Positions 17,290 through 24,965 of a stretch of 36,670 nt of DNA are shown one piece after another. Below the pieces are notes generated by a model that had not been told where the DNA came from, did no database searches, and was given only the letters and a program-made list of their open reading frames with translations. Position 1 is the stretch's first letter. Each line of letters starts with the position of its first letter. The translations under genes and the position numbers were made by a program. The stretch is from Gammaproteobacteria bacterium. GTDB taxonomy: Bacteria; Pseudomonadota; Gammaproteobacteria; Steroidobacterales; Steroidobacteraceae. The stretch is taken from contig JAGWPU010000107.1 of the NCBI GenBank assembly GCA_028870355.1, positions 1 to 36,670 of the forward strand, read 5' to 3'.

Positions 17290-19311
17290 TCAGCGCGTGA
17301 TCAGGACGCGGTCGCGCGCGACCGGTCGGCCGGCGCCGGGACCGAGCTCGCGTGCGACCGCGTGCGCCGAGTACACCGCGGCGGCGATGATCGAGGGCTG
17401 TCGGCAGTCGCCGATGCGCAGCACCCGCGAGTCCGGCGCCTCGCCCCCCGGCCCGACGAGCTCGGCGTACAGGGCGTCGTCCGGCTCGCGCGACGTGACG
17501 AGCACCAGCGCGTCCGCGCCCGACACCGCGCCGCGGCCCGTGAACACGCACTCGGTGCGCAGCGCCCGGCCGTCGAACCCGACGACCGCGGTACTGACGA
17601 GGATCTCGACGTCCGCCTCGATCAGCGCGCGCTGCGTGCGCCGCTGCTCGGCCGTGTGGCTGCTCCATTCCCCGGCCCGACCGGCGGTCGTCACGTAGCG
17701 CACGCTCGCGCCGCCGCGGGCGAGCGCGAGCGCGATCACCGGCCCCAGATAGTAGTGATCGTCGTCGAAGACGACGACCTGACCCGCGGGCCGGATGCCA
17801 TCCATCACGTCGTCCGGCGTGTAGACGCGGTCCGATCCGAGCTCGATCGGGCGCGCATGCCAGCGCCCGGTCCCGTCGCGCCGCCAGCGCGCGCCGGTCG
17901 CGATCAGCACGTGATCGGCGGCGAATTCGCGGATCGTCGCCGCATCGAGCGCGTTGCCGTAGTAGGTCGCGACGTTCGCCATCCGGGCGATCTGACCGAC
18001 CCGGTAATCGCGCACTCTCGCCCAGGCCGCGAGACCCGGCAGGCGGCTCTCGCGGCTCACGCGACCGCCGGGGGCCGGCTCGCGGTCGGCGAGGGACACC
18101 TCGAAGCCGCGGCGCCCGAGCACGTGGGCGGCCTCGAGCCCCGCGGCCCCGGCGCCGACGATCAGCACCGAGCCGCGCCCCTCGGGCACGCGTTCCGGAT
18201 GCCAGCCGCGGCGCCACTCCTCGCCGATCGTGGGATTCTGCGTACAGCGGATCGCGGCGCCGCGCGCATCGTGCGCGTAGCACACGTTGCAGCCGATGCA
18301 CTCGCGAATCTCGTCGAGCCGGCCATCGCGGATCTTGCGAGGCAGGAACGGATCGGCGATCGACGGGCGCGCCGCACCGACGAGATCGACGACGCCGCTG
18401 CGCACCTGGCGCAGCATCGTGTCCGGCGACGTGAAGCGCCCGACGCTCACGACCGGCCGGCCGGTGAGCGCACGCGCCGCGCGCACGCGGCTCTCGAGCG
18501 CGGCTTCGTCGACGAAGCGCGACGAGCCCATTTCCTCCTCGTAGTCGCCGATCACCAGGTCCCACAGGTCCGCGAGCGGCCCGAGCGCGGCGAGCAGCTC
18601 GTGCGCCTCCTCGAGCGTCAGGTGCTCCTCGCCGTGGCCGTCGGCGGAGAAGCGTACGGCGACGGCGCAGCGATCGCCGACCACGTCGCGGGTCTCCTCG
18701 AGCAGTTCGCGAAACAGGCGCGCCCGATTCGCGAGCGAGCCGCCGTATTCGTCCCGGCGATCGTTCAGGCTCCGCGACAGGAACTCCGAGAGCAGGTAAC
18801 CGTGGGTCGGATACACGTACACGATGTCGAAGCCCGCGGCGCGCGCGCGCCGCGCGGCGGCGCGGTGCCATTCCTTCAGGCGACGAATGTCGGCGCGATC
18901 CATGCGCTGCGACTGGACCGGATCTTCCCGCGACGGCATCGAACGCACCCCGACCGACGGCGCGCGCGTCGCGAGGTTCGCGACGTAGCTGCCGCCGTGC
19001 CACAGCTCGATCCCCGCGAGCGCGCCGTGCCGGTGGACCCCCTCGGCGATCGCCGCCAGGTTCGCGACGTCGCCGTCGTCCCAGACGGACGCGAACGGGT
19101 ACGGATGATCGTCCGAACTCGGGTGGATCGAGCAATATTCCGTGCAGACGACGCCCCAGCCGCCTTCGGCCTTCACCTCGCGCAGCGCCGCGAGCGTATG
19201 CGGCAACGCATGACCCATCCCGGTGCAGTGCGGAACCTGGTAGAAGCGGTTCGGCGCGGTGACCGGACCGATCCTCAAGGGCTCGAACAGCGCCGCAAAT
19301 CGAGCGTCCAT
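17290..19311 (-). CDS. trimethylamine-dehydrogenase-like iron-sulfur flavoprotein
   Basis: A 673-residue protein with the full TMADH / dimethylamine / histamine dehydrogenase architecture: an OYE-type FMN barrel (1-330), a 4Fe-4S site, then nucleotide-binding domains (VLIVGAGAAGLEAA). These enzymes oxidatively demethylate or deaminate amines. C29 in YQVPHCTGMG matches the residue that bonds FMN through 6-S-cysteinyl. C338, C341, C344 and C357 match the cluster ligands. Y167, H170 and Y172 match active-site residues of TMADH. Of the substrate aromatic bowl only Y59 remains: the loop carrying Trp264 is three residues shorter (GDYEEEMGSSRF) and Trp355 is replaced by D348. TMADH numbering is recalled, not aligned by program. 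It is divergent from MttB homologue 2 across a palindromic operator. Substrate is probably an amine other than trimethylamine. Confidence 0.88.
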   Translation of the reverse strand: MDARFAALFEPLRIGPVTAPNRFYQVPHCTGMGHALPHTLAALREVKAEGGWGVVCTEYCSIHPSSDDHPYPFASVWDDGDVANLAAIAEGVHRHGALAGIELWHGGSYVANLATRAPSVGVRSMPSREDPVQSQRMDRADIRRLKEWHRAAARRARAAGFDIVYVYPTHGYLLSEFLSRSLNDRRDEYGGSLANRARLFRELLEETRDVVGDRCAVAVRFSADGHGEEHLTLEEAHELLAALGPLADLWDLVIGDYEEEMGSSRFVDEAALESRVRAARALTGRPVVSVGRFTSPDTMLRQVRSGVVDLVGAARPSIADPFLPRKIRDGRLDEIRECIGCNVCYAHDARGAAIRCTQNPTIGEEWRRGWHPERVPEGRGSVLIVGAGAAGLEAAHVLGRRGFEVSLADREPAPGGRVSRESRLPGLAAWARVRDYRVGQIARMANVATYYGNALDAATIREFAADHVLIATGARWRRDGTGRWHARPIELGSDRVYTPDDVMDGIRPAGQVVVFDDDHYYLGPVIALALARGGASVRYVTTAGRAGEWSSHTAEQRRTQRALIEADVEILVSTAVVGFDGRALRTECVFTGRGAVSGADALVLVTSREPDDALYAELVGPGGEAPDSRVLRIGDCRQPSIIAAAVYSAHAVARELGPGAGRPVARDRVLITR

Positions 19312-19381
19312 CGGCTTCGGGTGTCCTCTGGCGTGCTGCGGTGCCGGATCCGACCGTCGACCTCCGCGTCGCCGGACTGGA

Positions 19382-19411
19382 ATGGCACTGCGAATTATAT
19401 GATCATATAAT
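19382..19411 (+). promoter_or_regulatory. candidate sigma-70 promoter of MttB homologue 2
   Basis: On the plus strand a perfect -10 TATAAT (19406-19411) lies 18 bases after ATGGCA (19382-19387; four of six match TTGACA). A start near 19418 would give a leader of about 33 bases, followed by GAGGAG (19438-19443) seven bases before the GTG start. By the palindrome's symmetry, the minus strand also has TATAAT (19399-19394) facing the flavoprotein, with only a weak -35. Confidence 0.6.
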
Positions 19412-19412
19412 T
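19393..19412. promoter_or_regulatory. 20-base perfect palindrome, probable operator
   Basis: AATTATATGATCATATAATT is identical to its reverse complement. It lies in an AT-only island inside otherwise GC-rich DNA, midway between two divergent genes, and it covers a -10 hexamer on each strand. The half-site TCATATAA (19403-19410) recurs at 19423-19430, exactly 20 bases on, or about two helical turns. This is the layout of a repressor-type operator serving both genes. The regulator is not in the window. A dimeric GntR- or MarR-type protein would fit, but this is a guess. Confidence 0.7.
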
Positions 19413-19414
19413 TA

Positions 19415-19430
19415 ATATATTTTCATATAA
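19415..19430. promoter_or_regulatory. second, imperfect operator site
   Basis: Contains an exact copy of the half-site TCATATAA (19423-19430) preceded by ATATATTT, which matches the expected opposite half (TTATATGA) at five of eight positions. Phased two turns from the perfect palindrome, it may allow cooperative binding in the leader of MttB homologue 2. Confidence 0.45.
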
Positions 19431-19450
19431 CTTTCCTGAGGAGTGCACCC

Positions 19451-20962
19451 GTGGCGCACCGTCCGAAGCTGCGCCGGCGAGCCGTGCCGGCCACCGCACC
19501 CGCGACCGCCGATCCGGGCCTGCACCGCGGCCCGACCCCGCCCTACGAACCGTTCGACGCGGCGACGGTCGAGCGCCTGATCGAGGCCGCCGTCACCTTG
19601 CTGCACGACTCGGGCTGCCTGTTCGAGCCGGGCACCGAGGCGATCCGGATCCTGCGAACCGCGGGCTGCGACCTGAGCGCGGACGGCATCGTGCGCTTCG
19701 ACCCGGCGCTCGTGCGCGCCGCGCTCGCTTCGGTGGGCAAGCGCACGCGCCTGTGGAACCGCGATGCCGACGGGTTTCTCGAGCTCGACGCCGCGCACAC
19801 CTGGTTCATTCCCGGGATGACCTGCATCAAGGTGTACGACGCGGCCACCGGGGCGCCGCGCGAAAGCACCGCGGACGATCTGGCGACCGTGACCCGGCTC
19901 GCGGACGCCCTGCCGAACATCGACGCGGTCTGCGTGGCCTGCAAGGACGTCCCGCGATCCGACGCCGACGGCGAGATCAACGAATTCGCGGTGATGATCC
20001 AGAACACCACCAAGCCGCTCGAGTATCTGTGCGAGCATGCCGCCTCGCTCGCCGCGGCGATCGACCTCGCCGCGGCCGTGCGCGGCTCGCGCGAAGCGCT
20101 CGCCGAGCGCCCGTATTTCCTGCAGATCGTCACGCCGCTGCCGCTCGGATACTGGCAAACCCACAGCGATCAGATCATCCTCGCGGCACGATCCGGTGTA
20201 CCGGTGAGCGTCGGCACCCTGCCGATCGGCGGCGCGTCGACCCCGATCACCGTGTCCGGCGCGATCGTGAACAGCCTCGCGACCGACTTCGCGGGCATGG
20301 TGCTCGGCCAGCTCGTGCGTCCGGGCGCATTCGTGATCGGCAGCTCCGACGTGAGCTTCATGGAGCCCGCAACCGGCGGGATCGGTCACTTCAGTCACGC
20401 GACGCTCGCGGACCTCGCGATGCACCAGATCCGTCGCCGCCTCGGCATTCCCTCGTTCACGGGCTACGCGGGCCAGGCGTCCGCGCCGACCTTCAATCAG
20501 GATGCGGTCTGGGAGATCAGCGCGAGCCTGATGCAGGTGTTCTTCAGCCGCCCCGCGACCCTCGACTACCTCGGGTCGCTCGACGAGGGCATCACCTATT
20601 CGCTGCACGCGCTGTGTCTGTGCGACGAACTCGCGGGGCTGCTGCGCAGCCTGTGGCGCGGCATCCCCGTCGATGCCGAATCGGTCGCGCTCGACCTGAT
20701 GCGCTCGGTCGGCCCCCGCGGCAATTATCTCGCGGTCGACCACACCGCCGCGCATTGCCGGGACGAGGTCTGGCCGGCGCGTTACCTCGGCGCGCTGCTG
20801 CCGACCCGCAGCAACGCCCGGCCGCCGCTCGATCTCGTCGAGCGGATCGATCTCGATCTGAAAGCGCTGCTGGGGACGCACGAACCACGACCGCTGTCCT
20901 CGCAGACCCGCTCGCAGCTCGGCGAGATCCAGGCCCGCGCGGCCGCCGCTCGCGGCGCCTAG
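19451..20962 (+). CDS. MttB-family (non-pyrrolysine) methyltransferase homologue 2
   Basis: A 503-residue second member of the trimethylamine methyltransferase superfamily, clearly diverged from the copy at 2481-4019. The GTG start is set by GAGGAG seven bases upstream. Family landmarks are HTWFIPGMTCIKVYD, KPLEYLCEHAASLAAAIDLA, PIGGASTPITVSGAIV, and the segment TGYAGQASAPTFNQDAVWE near where MttB has pyrrolysine. There is no in-frame UAG; the gene ends normally with TAG after a Gly-Ala C-terminus. Characterised pyrrolysine-free relatives demethylate quaternary amines onto a corrinoid protein (MtgB, MtpB, MtcB, MtyB), but no corrinoid protein or reactivase is seen here. Divergent from the TMADH-like flavoprotein and sharing a palindromic operator with it, it most likely acts on the same or a related N-methylated compound. 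Substrate and acceptor are unknown. Confidence 0.87.
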   Translation: MAHRPKLRRRAVPATAPATADPGLHRGPTPPYEPFDAATVERLIEAAVTLLHDSGCLFEPGTEAIRILRTAGCDLSADGIVRFDPALVRAALASVGKRTRLWNRDADGFLELDAAHTWFIPGMTCIKVYDAATGAPRESTADDLATVTRLADALPNIDAVCVACKDVPRSDADGEINEFAVMIQNTTKPLEYLCEHAASLAAAIDLAAAVRGSREALAERPYFLQIVTPLPLGYWQTHSDQIILAARSGVPVSVGTLPIGGASTPITVSGAIVNSLATDFAGMVLGQLVRPGAFVIGSSDVSFMEPATGGIGHFSHATLADLAMHQIRRRLGIPSFTGYAGQASAPTFNQDAVWEISASLMQVFFSRPATLDYLGSLDEGITYSLHALCLCDELAGLLRSLWRGIPVDAESVALDLMRSVGPRGNYLAVDHTAAHCRDEVWPARYLGALLPTRSNARPPLDLVERIDLDLKALLGTHEPRPLSSQTRSQLGEIQARAAAARGA

Positions 20963-21112
20963 ACGCACGTCGACCCGGCGGCGGCCGATGCCGCGCCCGA
21001 CTGTTGTAAGCTCCGCGGCGGCCCGAAAAGGATCGATTCGCCGCGGCACCAATTCGCCGCCCGGTGGTCGAACGTCCGGGCAGTACCCCAGCCGAGCGGA
21101 AGGACGACTTTC

Positions 21113-23785
21113 ATGGCAAGAGGTTTTTCACGAATCGGGGTCGCCCTCGCGACCGTGCTGTTCGCGGCCGGCGCGTTCGCGACGACCCGGGCGACGGACG
21201 ACCGCCGCGTCACGCGCACGACGCTCCCGAACGGCCTGCGGGTCGTGATCGTTCGCGATCCGCTCGCGCCGGTGGCGACGACCGAGGTCAATTACCTCGT
21301 CGGCTCGGACGAGGCACCGGCCGGCTTTCCCGGCACCGCCCACGCGGTGGAGCACATGATGTTCCGCGGCAGCCCGGGGCTCTCCAAGGACCAGTTGGCG
21401 GCAATCGCCGCGAACATGGGTGGCGCGTTCAACGCCGACACCACCCAGGGCGTGACTCAGTACTACTTCCTCGCGCCGGTCCAGGATCTCGACGTCGCGC
21501 TGCGCGTCGAAGCGGCGCGCATGAGCGGTCTCGACGCCGCGCCCGCGCAATGGGCGAAGGAGCGCGGCGCGATCGAACAGGAGGTGTCGCGCGATCTGTC
21601 GAATCCCAGCTATAAATTCTACGAGGCGCTGCAGGCGCGCCTGTTCGCGGGCACGCCCTACGCGCATACGCCGCTCGGGACGCGGCCCTCGTTCGACCGG
21701 ACGACCGCGGGGCGCCTGAAGCGGTTCTACGATCGCTGGTACGCGCCGAACAACGCGATCCTGGTGATCACCGGCGACGTCGATCCGGCGGCGGTGCTCG
21801 CGAGCGTGAAGGCGGATTTCGGCGCGATTCCGCGAAAATCCCTGCCCGCGCGACCGCGGTTCGCGTTCCACCCGGTCACGGCCGAGACGATGCGGCTGCC
21901 CACGGACAGCCCGTACGGCTCGGTGTACCTCGCGTGGCGGATGCCGGGTCTGCGCTCCCCCGATTATGCGACCGCGCTCGTGATGAGCGCCGCACTCGGC
22001 TCGAAGCGCGCACCGCTCTACGGAATGGGAATGGACGGCACCGCGCTCTACGGCGGGTTCTTCGACCAGGCGATGCCGCGTGCCGGCGTCGGCATGGCGG
22101 TCGGCATCTTCGCGCGCGGCGGCGATCCGGCCCCGGTGCTCGCCCGCATGCGCGCGATCCTCGCGGACGCCGCCGCGAAAGGCATCGATCCCGCGCTCGT
22201 CGCCGCCGCCAAGCGCAAGGCGATCGCGAGTCTGGAATTCGAGCGGAACTCGATCGACGGTCTGGCGAATGCCTGGTCCGGCGCGCTCGCGTTCCAGCAC
22301 CTCGCGTCGCCGGAGGAGATCCGGGCCGCGATCGCCGCGGTCACGCCGCAGGCGGTGAACGCGCTCGCGAGAGCGACGTTCGATCCGACGCACGAGATCG
22401 CCGCGATCCTGACGCCGCAGAGCTCCGGCAAGCCGGTCGCGGGCAAGGGATTCGGCGGCGCCGAGACCTTCGCCTCCACCCCGGGCGGATCCGTGCAGCT
22501 CCCGGCGTGGGCCGCGCGCTCGTTCGCGCGGCTCGCGGTGCCCCGTTCGACGCTCGCGCCGGTGGCCTACACGCTGCCGAACGGCCTGAAACTGATCGTG
22601 CAACCCGAATCGATCAGCCACACCGTCGAGGTGTACGGCGAAGTGCAGACCAACGAGGATCTCGAGGCACCGAAGGGCGAGGAAGGGGTCGCGGACGTGC
22701 TCGACGACCTGTTCGCCTACGGCACCACGAGCCTCGATCGCCTGGCGTTCCAGCGCGCGCTGGACCGCATCAGCGCGACTGCGGCCTTGGGGTCGAGCTT
22801 CTCGCTGGCGGTACCGTCCGCGCAGTTCGCCGCCGGCATGCGCCTGCTCGCGGACGGCGAACTGCATCCGGCGTTGCCGCCGAAGGCTTTCGGAATCGTC
22901 CGGGGGCAACAGGCGGGTTTCGTCGCCGGCCAGCTGCGATCGCCCGGCTTCCTGCTGGATCTCGGGCTCGGGAAGGCCTTGTTGCCGCCGTCCGATCCGC
23001 AACTGCGCCACGCGACGCCGGAGAATCTCGCGAAACTCACGCTCGCCGAGGTCGAGCGCTATGAGGCGCACACGTTCCGCCCGGACCTGACGACGATCGT
23101 GATCGTCGGCGACGTTCGGCCTGACGAGGCGAAACAGGTCGTCGAGTCGACCTTCGGCGGATGGACCGCGAGCGGCCCGAAGCCTCGCGTCGACTACGGA
23201 CCCGTGCCGCCGAACCGCCCGGGCCGTCTCGTCGTGCCCGACCGCAGCGCGAGCCAGGACGAGGTGCGGATGAGCGAGATGATCCCGGTGACCCGCGACG
23301 ATCCGGCGCGCTTCGCGCTGAACCTCGGGAACGAGGTCCTCGGCGGAGGGTTCTACGCGTCCCGTCTGTACCGGGACCTGCGCGACCGGACGGGCCTCGT
23401 CTACACGGTCGGCACGAGCTTCGACTACGGCAAGCACCGCAGTACCTACACGGTGTCCTTCGGCGCCGACCCTGACAAGGTCGCCGCCGCCCGCTCGATC
23501 GTGTCGCGGGACCTGGCCGAGATGCAGAGCGTCCCGGTCACGACCCCCGAACTCATCCGAGCGAAAGGCATCCTGTTGCGGCAGATCCCGCTCGGCGAAT
23601 CGAGCTTCGGTGCGATCGGCCGGGCGCTGCTGCAATTGTCGATCGAGGGCAAGCCGCTCGACGCGATGACGATCGCCGCGCGGCGCTATCTCGCACTGAC
23701 CGCCGGGGAAGTACGCGCGGCGTTCGCGCGGAACGTGCGACCGCGAGGCTTCGTGACCGCGGTCAAGGGGCCGGCGCCGAAATGA
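21113..23785 (+). CDS. M16 family zinc metallopeptidase, double-length
   Basis: An 890-residue exported peptidase of the pitrilysin/M16 family. The signal peptide (ARGFSRIGVALATVLFAAG) is followed by the active half beginning LPNGLRVVIVRDP. The inverted zinc motif HxxEH is H77-AVE-H81, with E80 as the base and E157 (EQEVSRD) as probable third ligand. The second half restarts at LPNGLKLIVQPES but has no HxxEH: the corresponding stretch reads GVADVLDDLF. It is therefore the catalytically silent domain that closes the clamshell, and still carries the RLYRDLRDRTGLVYTVG substrate-binding element. ATG 21113 has GGAAGGA eight bases upstream. The 150-base gap before it shows no convincing promoter. 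The 3' end overlaps the convergent Spx/ArsC-like gene by 23 bases. Probably periplasmic degradation of peptides. Confidence 0.92.
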   Translation: MARGFSRIGVALATVLFAAGAFATTRATDDRRVTRTTLPNGLRVVIVRDPLAPVATTEVNYLVGSDEAPAGFPGTAHAVEHMMFRGSPGLSKDQLAAIAANMGGAFNADTTQGVTQYYFLAPVQDLDVALRVEAARMSGLDAAPAQWAKERGAIEQEVSRDLSNPSYKFYEALQARLFAGTPYAHTPLGTRPSFDRTTAGRLKRFYDRWYAPNNAILVITGDVDPAAVLASVKADFGAIPRKSLPARPRFAFHPVTAETMRLPTDSPYGSVYLAWRMPGLRSPDYATALVMSAALGSKRAPLYGMGMDGTALYGGFFDQAMPRAGVGMAVGIFARGGDPAPVLARMRAILADAAAKGIDPALVAAAKRKAIASLEFERNSIDGLANAWSGALAFQHLASPEEIRAAIAAVTPQAVNALARATFDPTHEIAAILTPQSSGKPVAGKGFGGAETFASTPGGSVQLPAWAARSFARLAVPRSTLAPVAYTLPNGLKLIVQPESISHTVEVYGEVQTNEDLEAPKGEEGVADVLDDLFAYGTTSLDRLAFQRALDRISATAALGSSFSLAVPSAQFAAGMRLLADGELHPALPPKAFGIVRGQQAGFVAGQLRSPGFLLDLGLGKALLPPSDPQLRHATPENLAKLTLAEVERYEAHTFRPDLTTIVIVGDVRPDEAKQVVESTFGGWTASGPKPRVDYGPVPPNRPGRLVVPDRSASQDEVRMSEMIPVTRDDPARFALNLGNEVLGGGFYASRLYRDLRDRTGLVYTVGTSFDYGKHRSTYTVSFGADPDKVAAARSIVSRDLAEMQSVPVTTPELIRAKGILLRQIPLGESSFGAIGRALLQLSIEGKPLDAMTIAARRYLALTAGEVRAAFARNVRPRGFVTAVKGPAPK

Positions 23786-24137
23786 CCGTGAAGAGCTTCT
23801 GGTAACCCGCCGCGCTGAAACCGACCGTGACGGCGCCGTCCTCGCGCACCAGCACGGGCCGGCGGATCAGCGCGGGATACTCCTTCAGCAGGAGCAGCCA
23901 CTCCGGTTCGCTCGCGGGGTTCTTCCGCTGCGGCAGGAGCGTGCGCCAGGTCGTGCCGCTCTTGTTCACGAGACGCTCCCACCCGCCGAGCCGATCCGCC
24001 CAGTCGCGCAGGGTCTGCGCCGGGATCGGCGCGGCACGATAATCGACGAACGCGTGTTCGATGCCGGCCCGTTCGAGCCAGCGCAGTGCCTTGCGGCAGG
24101 TATCGCAGTGAGGCAAACCGAACACGCGCACACCCAT
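23763..24137 (-). CDS. ArsC/Spx-like (YffB-type) reductase
   Basis: A 124-residue thioredoxin-fold protein of the ArsC/Spx/YffB family. It opens with VRVFGLPHCDTCRKALRWLE, where C11 and C14 form a CxxC pair. Standard YffB proteins usually keep only the first cysteine, while Spx proteins have both. The remaining landmarks match the family: KSGTTWRTL in the middle and IRRPVLVREDGAVTVGF, where the arginine lies in the loop used by arsenate reductases. Length is usual (about 115-120). It is a single gene, convergent with the M16 peptidase (23-base overlap) and divergent from the TerC-like gene. A role as a glutathione- or glutaredoxin-linked reductase is likely. True arsenate reduction is not shown, since no ars genes are near. 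Confidence 0.85.
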   Translation of the reverse strand: MGVRVFGLPHCDTCRKALRWLERAGIEHAFVDYRAAPIPAQTLRDWADRLGGWERLVNKSGTTWRTLLPQRKNPASEPEWLLLLKEYPALIRRPVLVREDGAVTVGFSAAGYQKLFTVISAPAP

Positions 24138-24277
24138 CCCGACGTCTCCCTCGACTTCTCCAGCGCGTCACGATCGCGCAGGGCGTCAGCTTACAATGCC
24201 GGGAACGGCGCCTGCGAGCCGGGGAACGAGCCACCCCGACGATGCGTACGGGTCGCCACCGTCATCTCGGGAGCCCG

Positions 24278-24874
24278 ATGGACGCGAGCGCGGCGATCAA
24301 TCCGGTAGCGACCCTTCTCCAGGTCTTGCTGATCGACCTGGCGCTCACCGCCGACAACGCCGTCGTGGTCGGCCTCGCGGTGTCGGGTCTGCCGAAACAC
24401 CGGCGCCGATCCGCGATCGCGGCCGGCGTGCTCGGCGCGACCCTGCTGCGAATCGGCCTCGCCGTGGTCGCGCTCCGCTTGCTCGAGATCATCGGTCTCG
24501 TGCTCGCGGGCGGACTGCTGCTGCTGTGGGTCGCGTGGAAGATGTACCGCGAGCTTCGCCGCCGGGCGCGCCGGGACGCCGGACACGGGCGCCCGAAGTC
24601 CTTCGGTCAGGCGATCGTACAGATCGTCGTCGCGGACCTCTCGATGAGCTTCGACAACGTGCTCGCGGTCGCCGGCGCGGCGGCGGGGCACGTCGGGATC
24701 CTGGTCGCGGGGCTCGTCGTCTCGATCGTGTTGATGGGGGTCGCGGCGACCGCGATCGCAGCCCTGCTCGAGCGACGGCGGTGGCTCGCGTGGGCCGGCC
24801 TCCTGATGGTGCTCTACGTCGCGCTGCGGATGATCTGGCGCGGCAGTCTCCAGGTGCTCGCGCACGCGCACTGA
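24278..24874 (+). CDS. TerC/YjbE-family integral membrane protein
   Basis: A 198-residue polytopic membrane protein of the TerC family (YjbE branch). The two family hallmarks are present: LTADNAVVVGLAVSGLP near the N-terminus and LSMSFDNVLAVAGAAAG in the second half. Each has the conserved Asp-Asn pair inside a membrane helix, thought to bind a metal. About six or seven membrane segments can be drawn, with a basic cytoplasmic loop (RELRRRARRDAGHGRPKS). The ATG at 24278 was chosen for the GGGAG five bases upstream and because the protein then begins just before the first helix; an upstream ATG at 24242 would add a basic, unrelated stretch. Relatives export manganese or metallate secreted proteins (Alx, MntP-like riboswitch regulons). 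No riboswitch was recognised here. Confidence 0.87.
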   Translation: MDASAAINPVATLLQVLLIDLALTADNAVVVGLAVSGLPKHRRRSAIAAGVLGATLLRIGLAVVALRLLEIIGLVLAGGLLLLWVAWKMYRELRRRARRDAGHGRPKSFGQAIVQIVVADLSMSFDNVLAVAGAAAGHVGILVAGLVVSIVLMGVAATAIAALLERRRWLAWAGLLMVLYVALRMIWRGSLQVLAHAH

Positions 24875-24965
24875 ACGGCGCACCACGGCCTGCGGGTTGG
24901 TCGCACGTGCGAGGACGGTTAACATGGGCGTTTTCGCGCTACCGATGCGCACGGAGGATGTCACG

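Noticed and set aside
19383..19400. Sigma-54 promoter (TGGCAC) near MttB homologue 2
   Set aside because: The matching -12 GC element at the required distance is absent.
19393..19430. AT-rich palindrome as an insertion-sequence end or attachment site
   Set aside because: No transposase, integrase, target duplication or second distant copy is seen; position between divergent starts and overlap with -10 boxes fit an operator better.
20963..21112. Possible small gene or promoter in the 150-base gap before the M16 peptidase
   Set aside because: Only a good ribosome site for the peptidase (GGAAGGA, 21098-21104) is visible; no credible small reading frame or -35/-10 pair.
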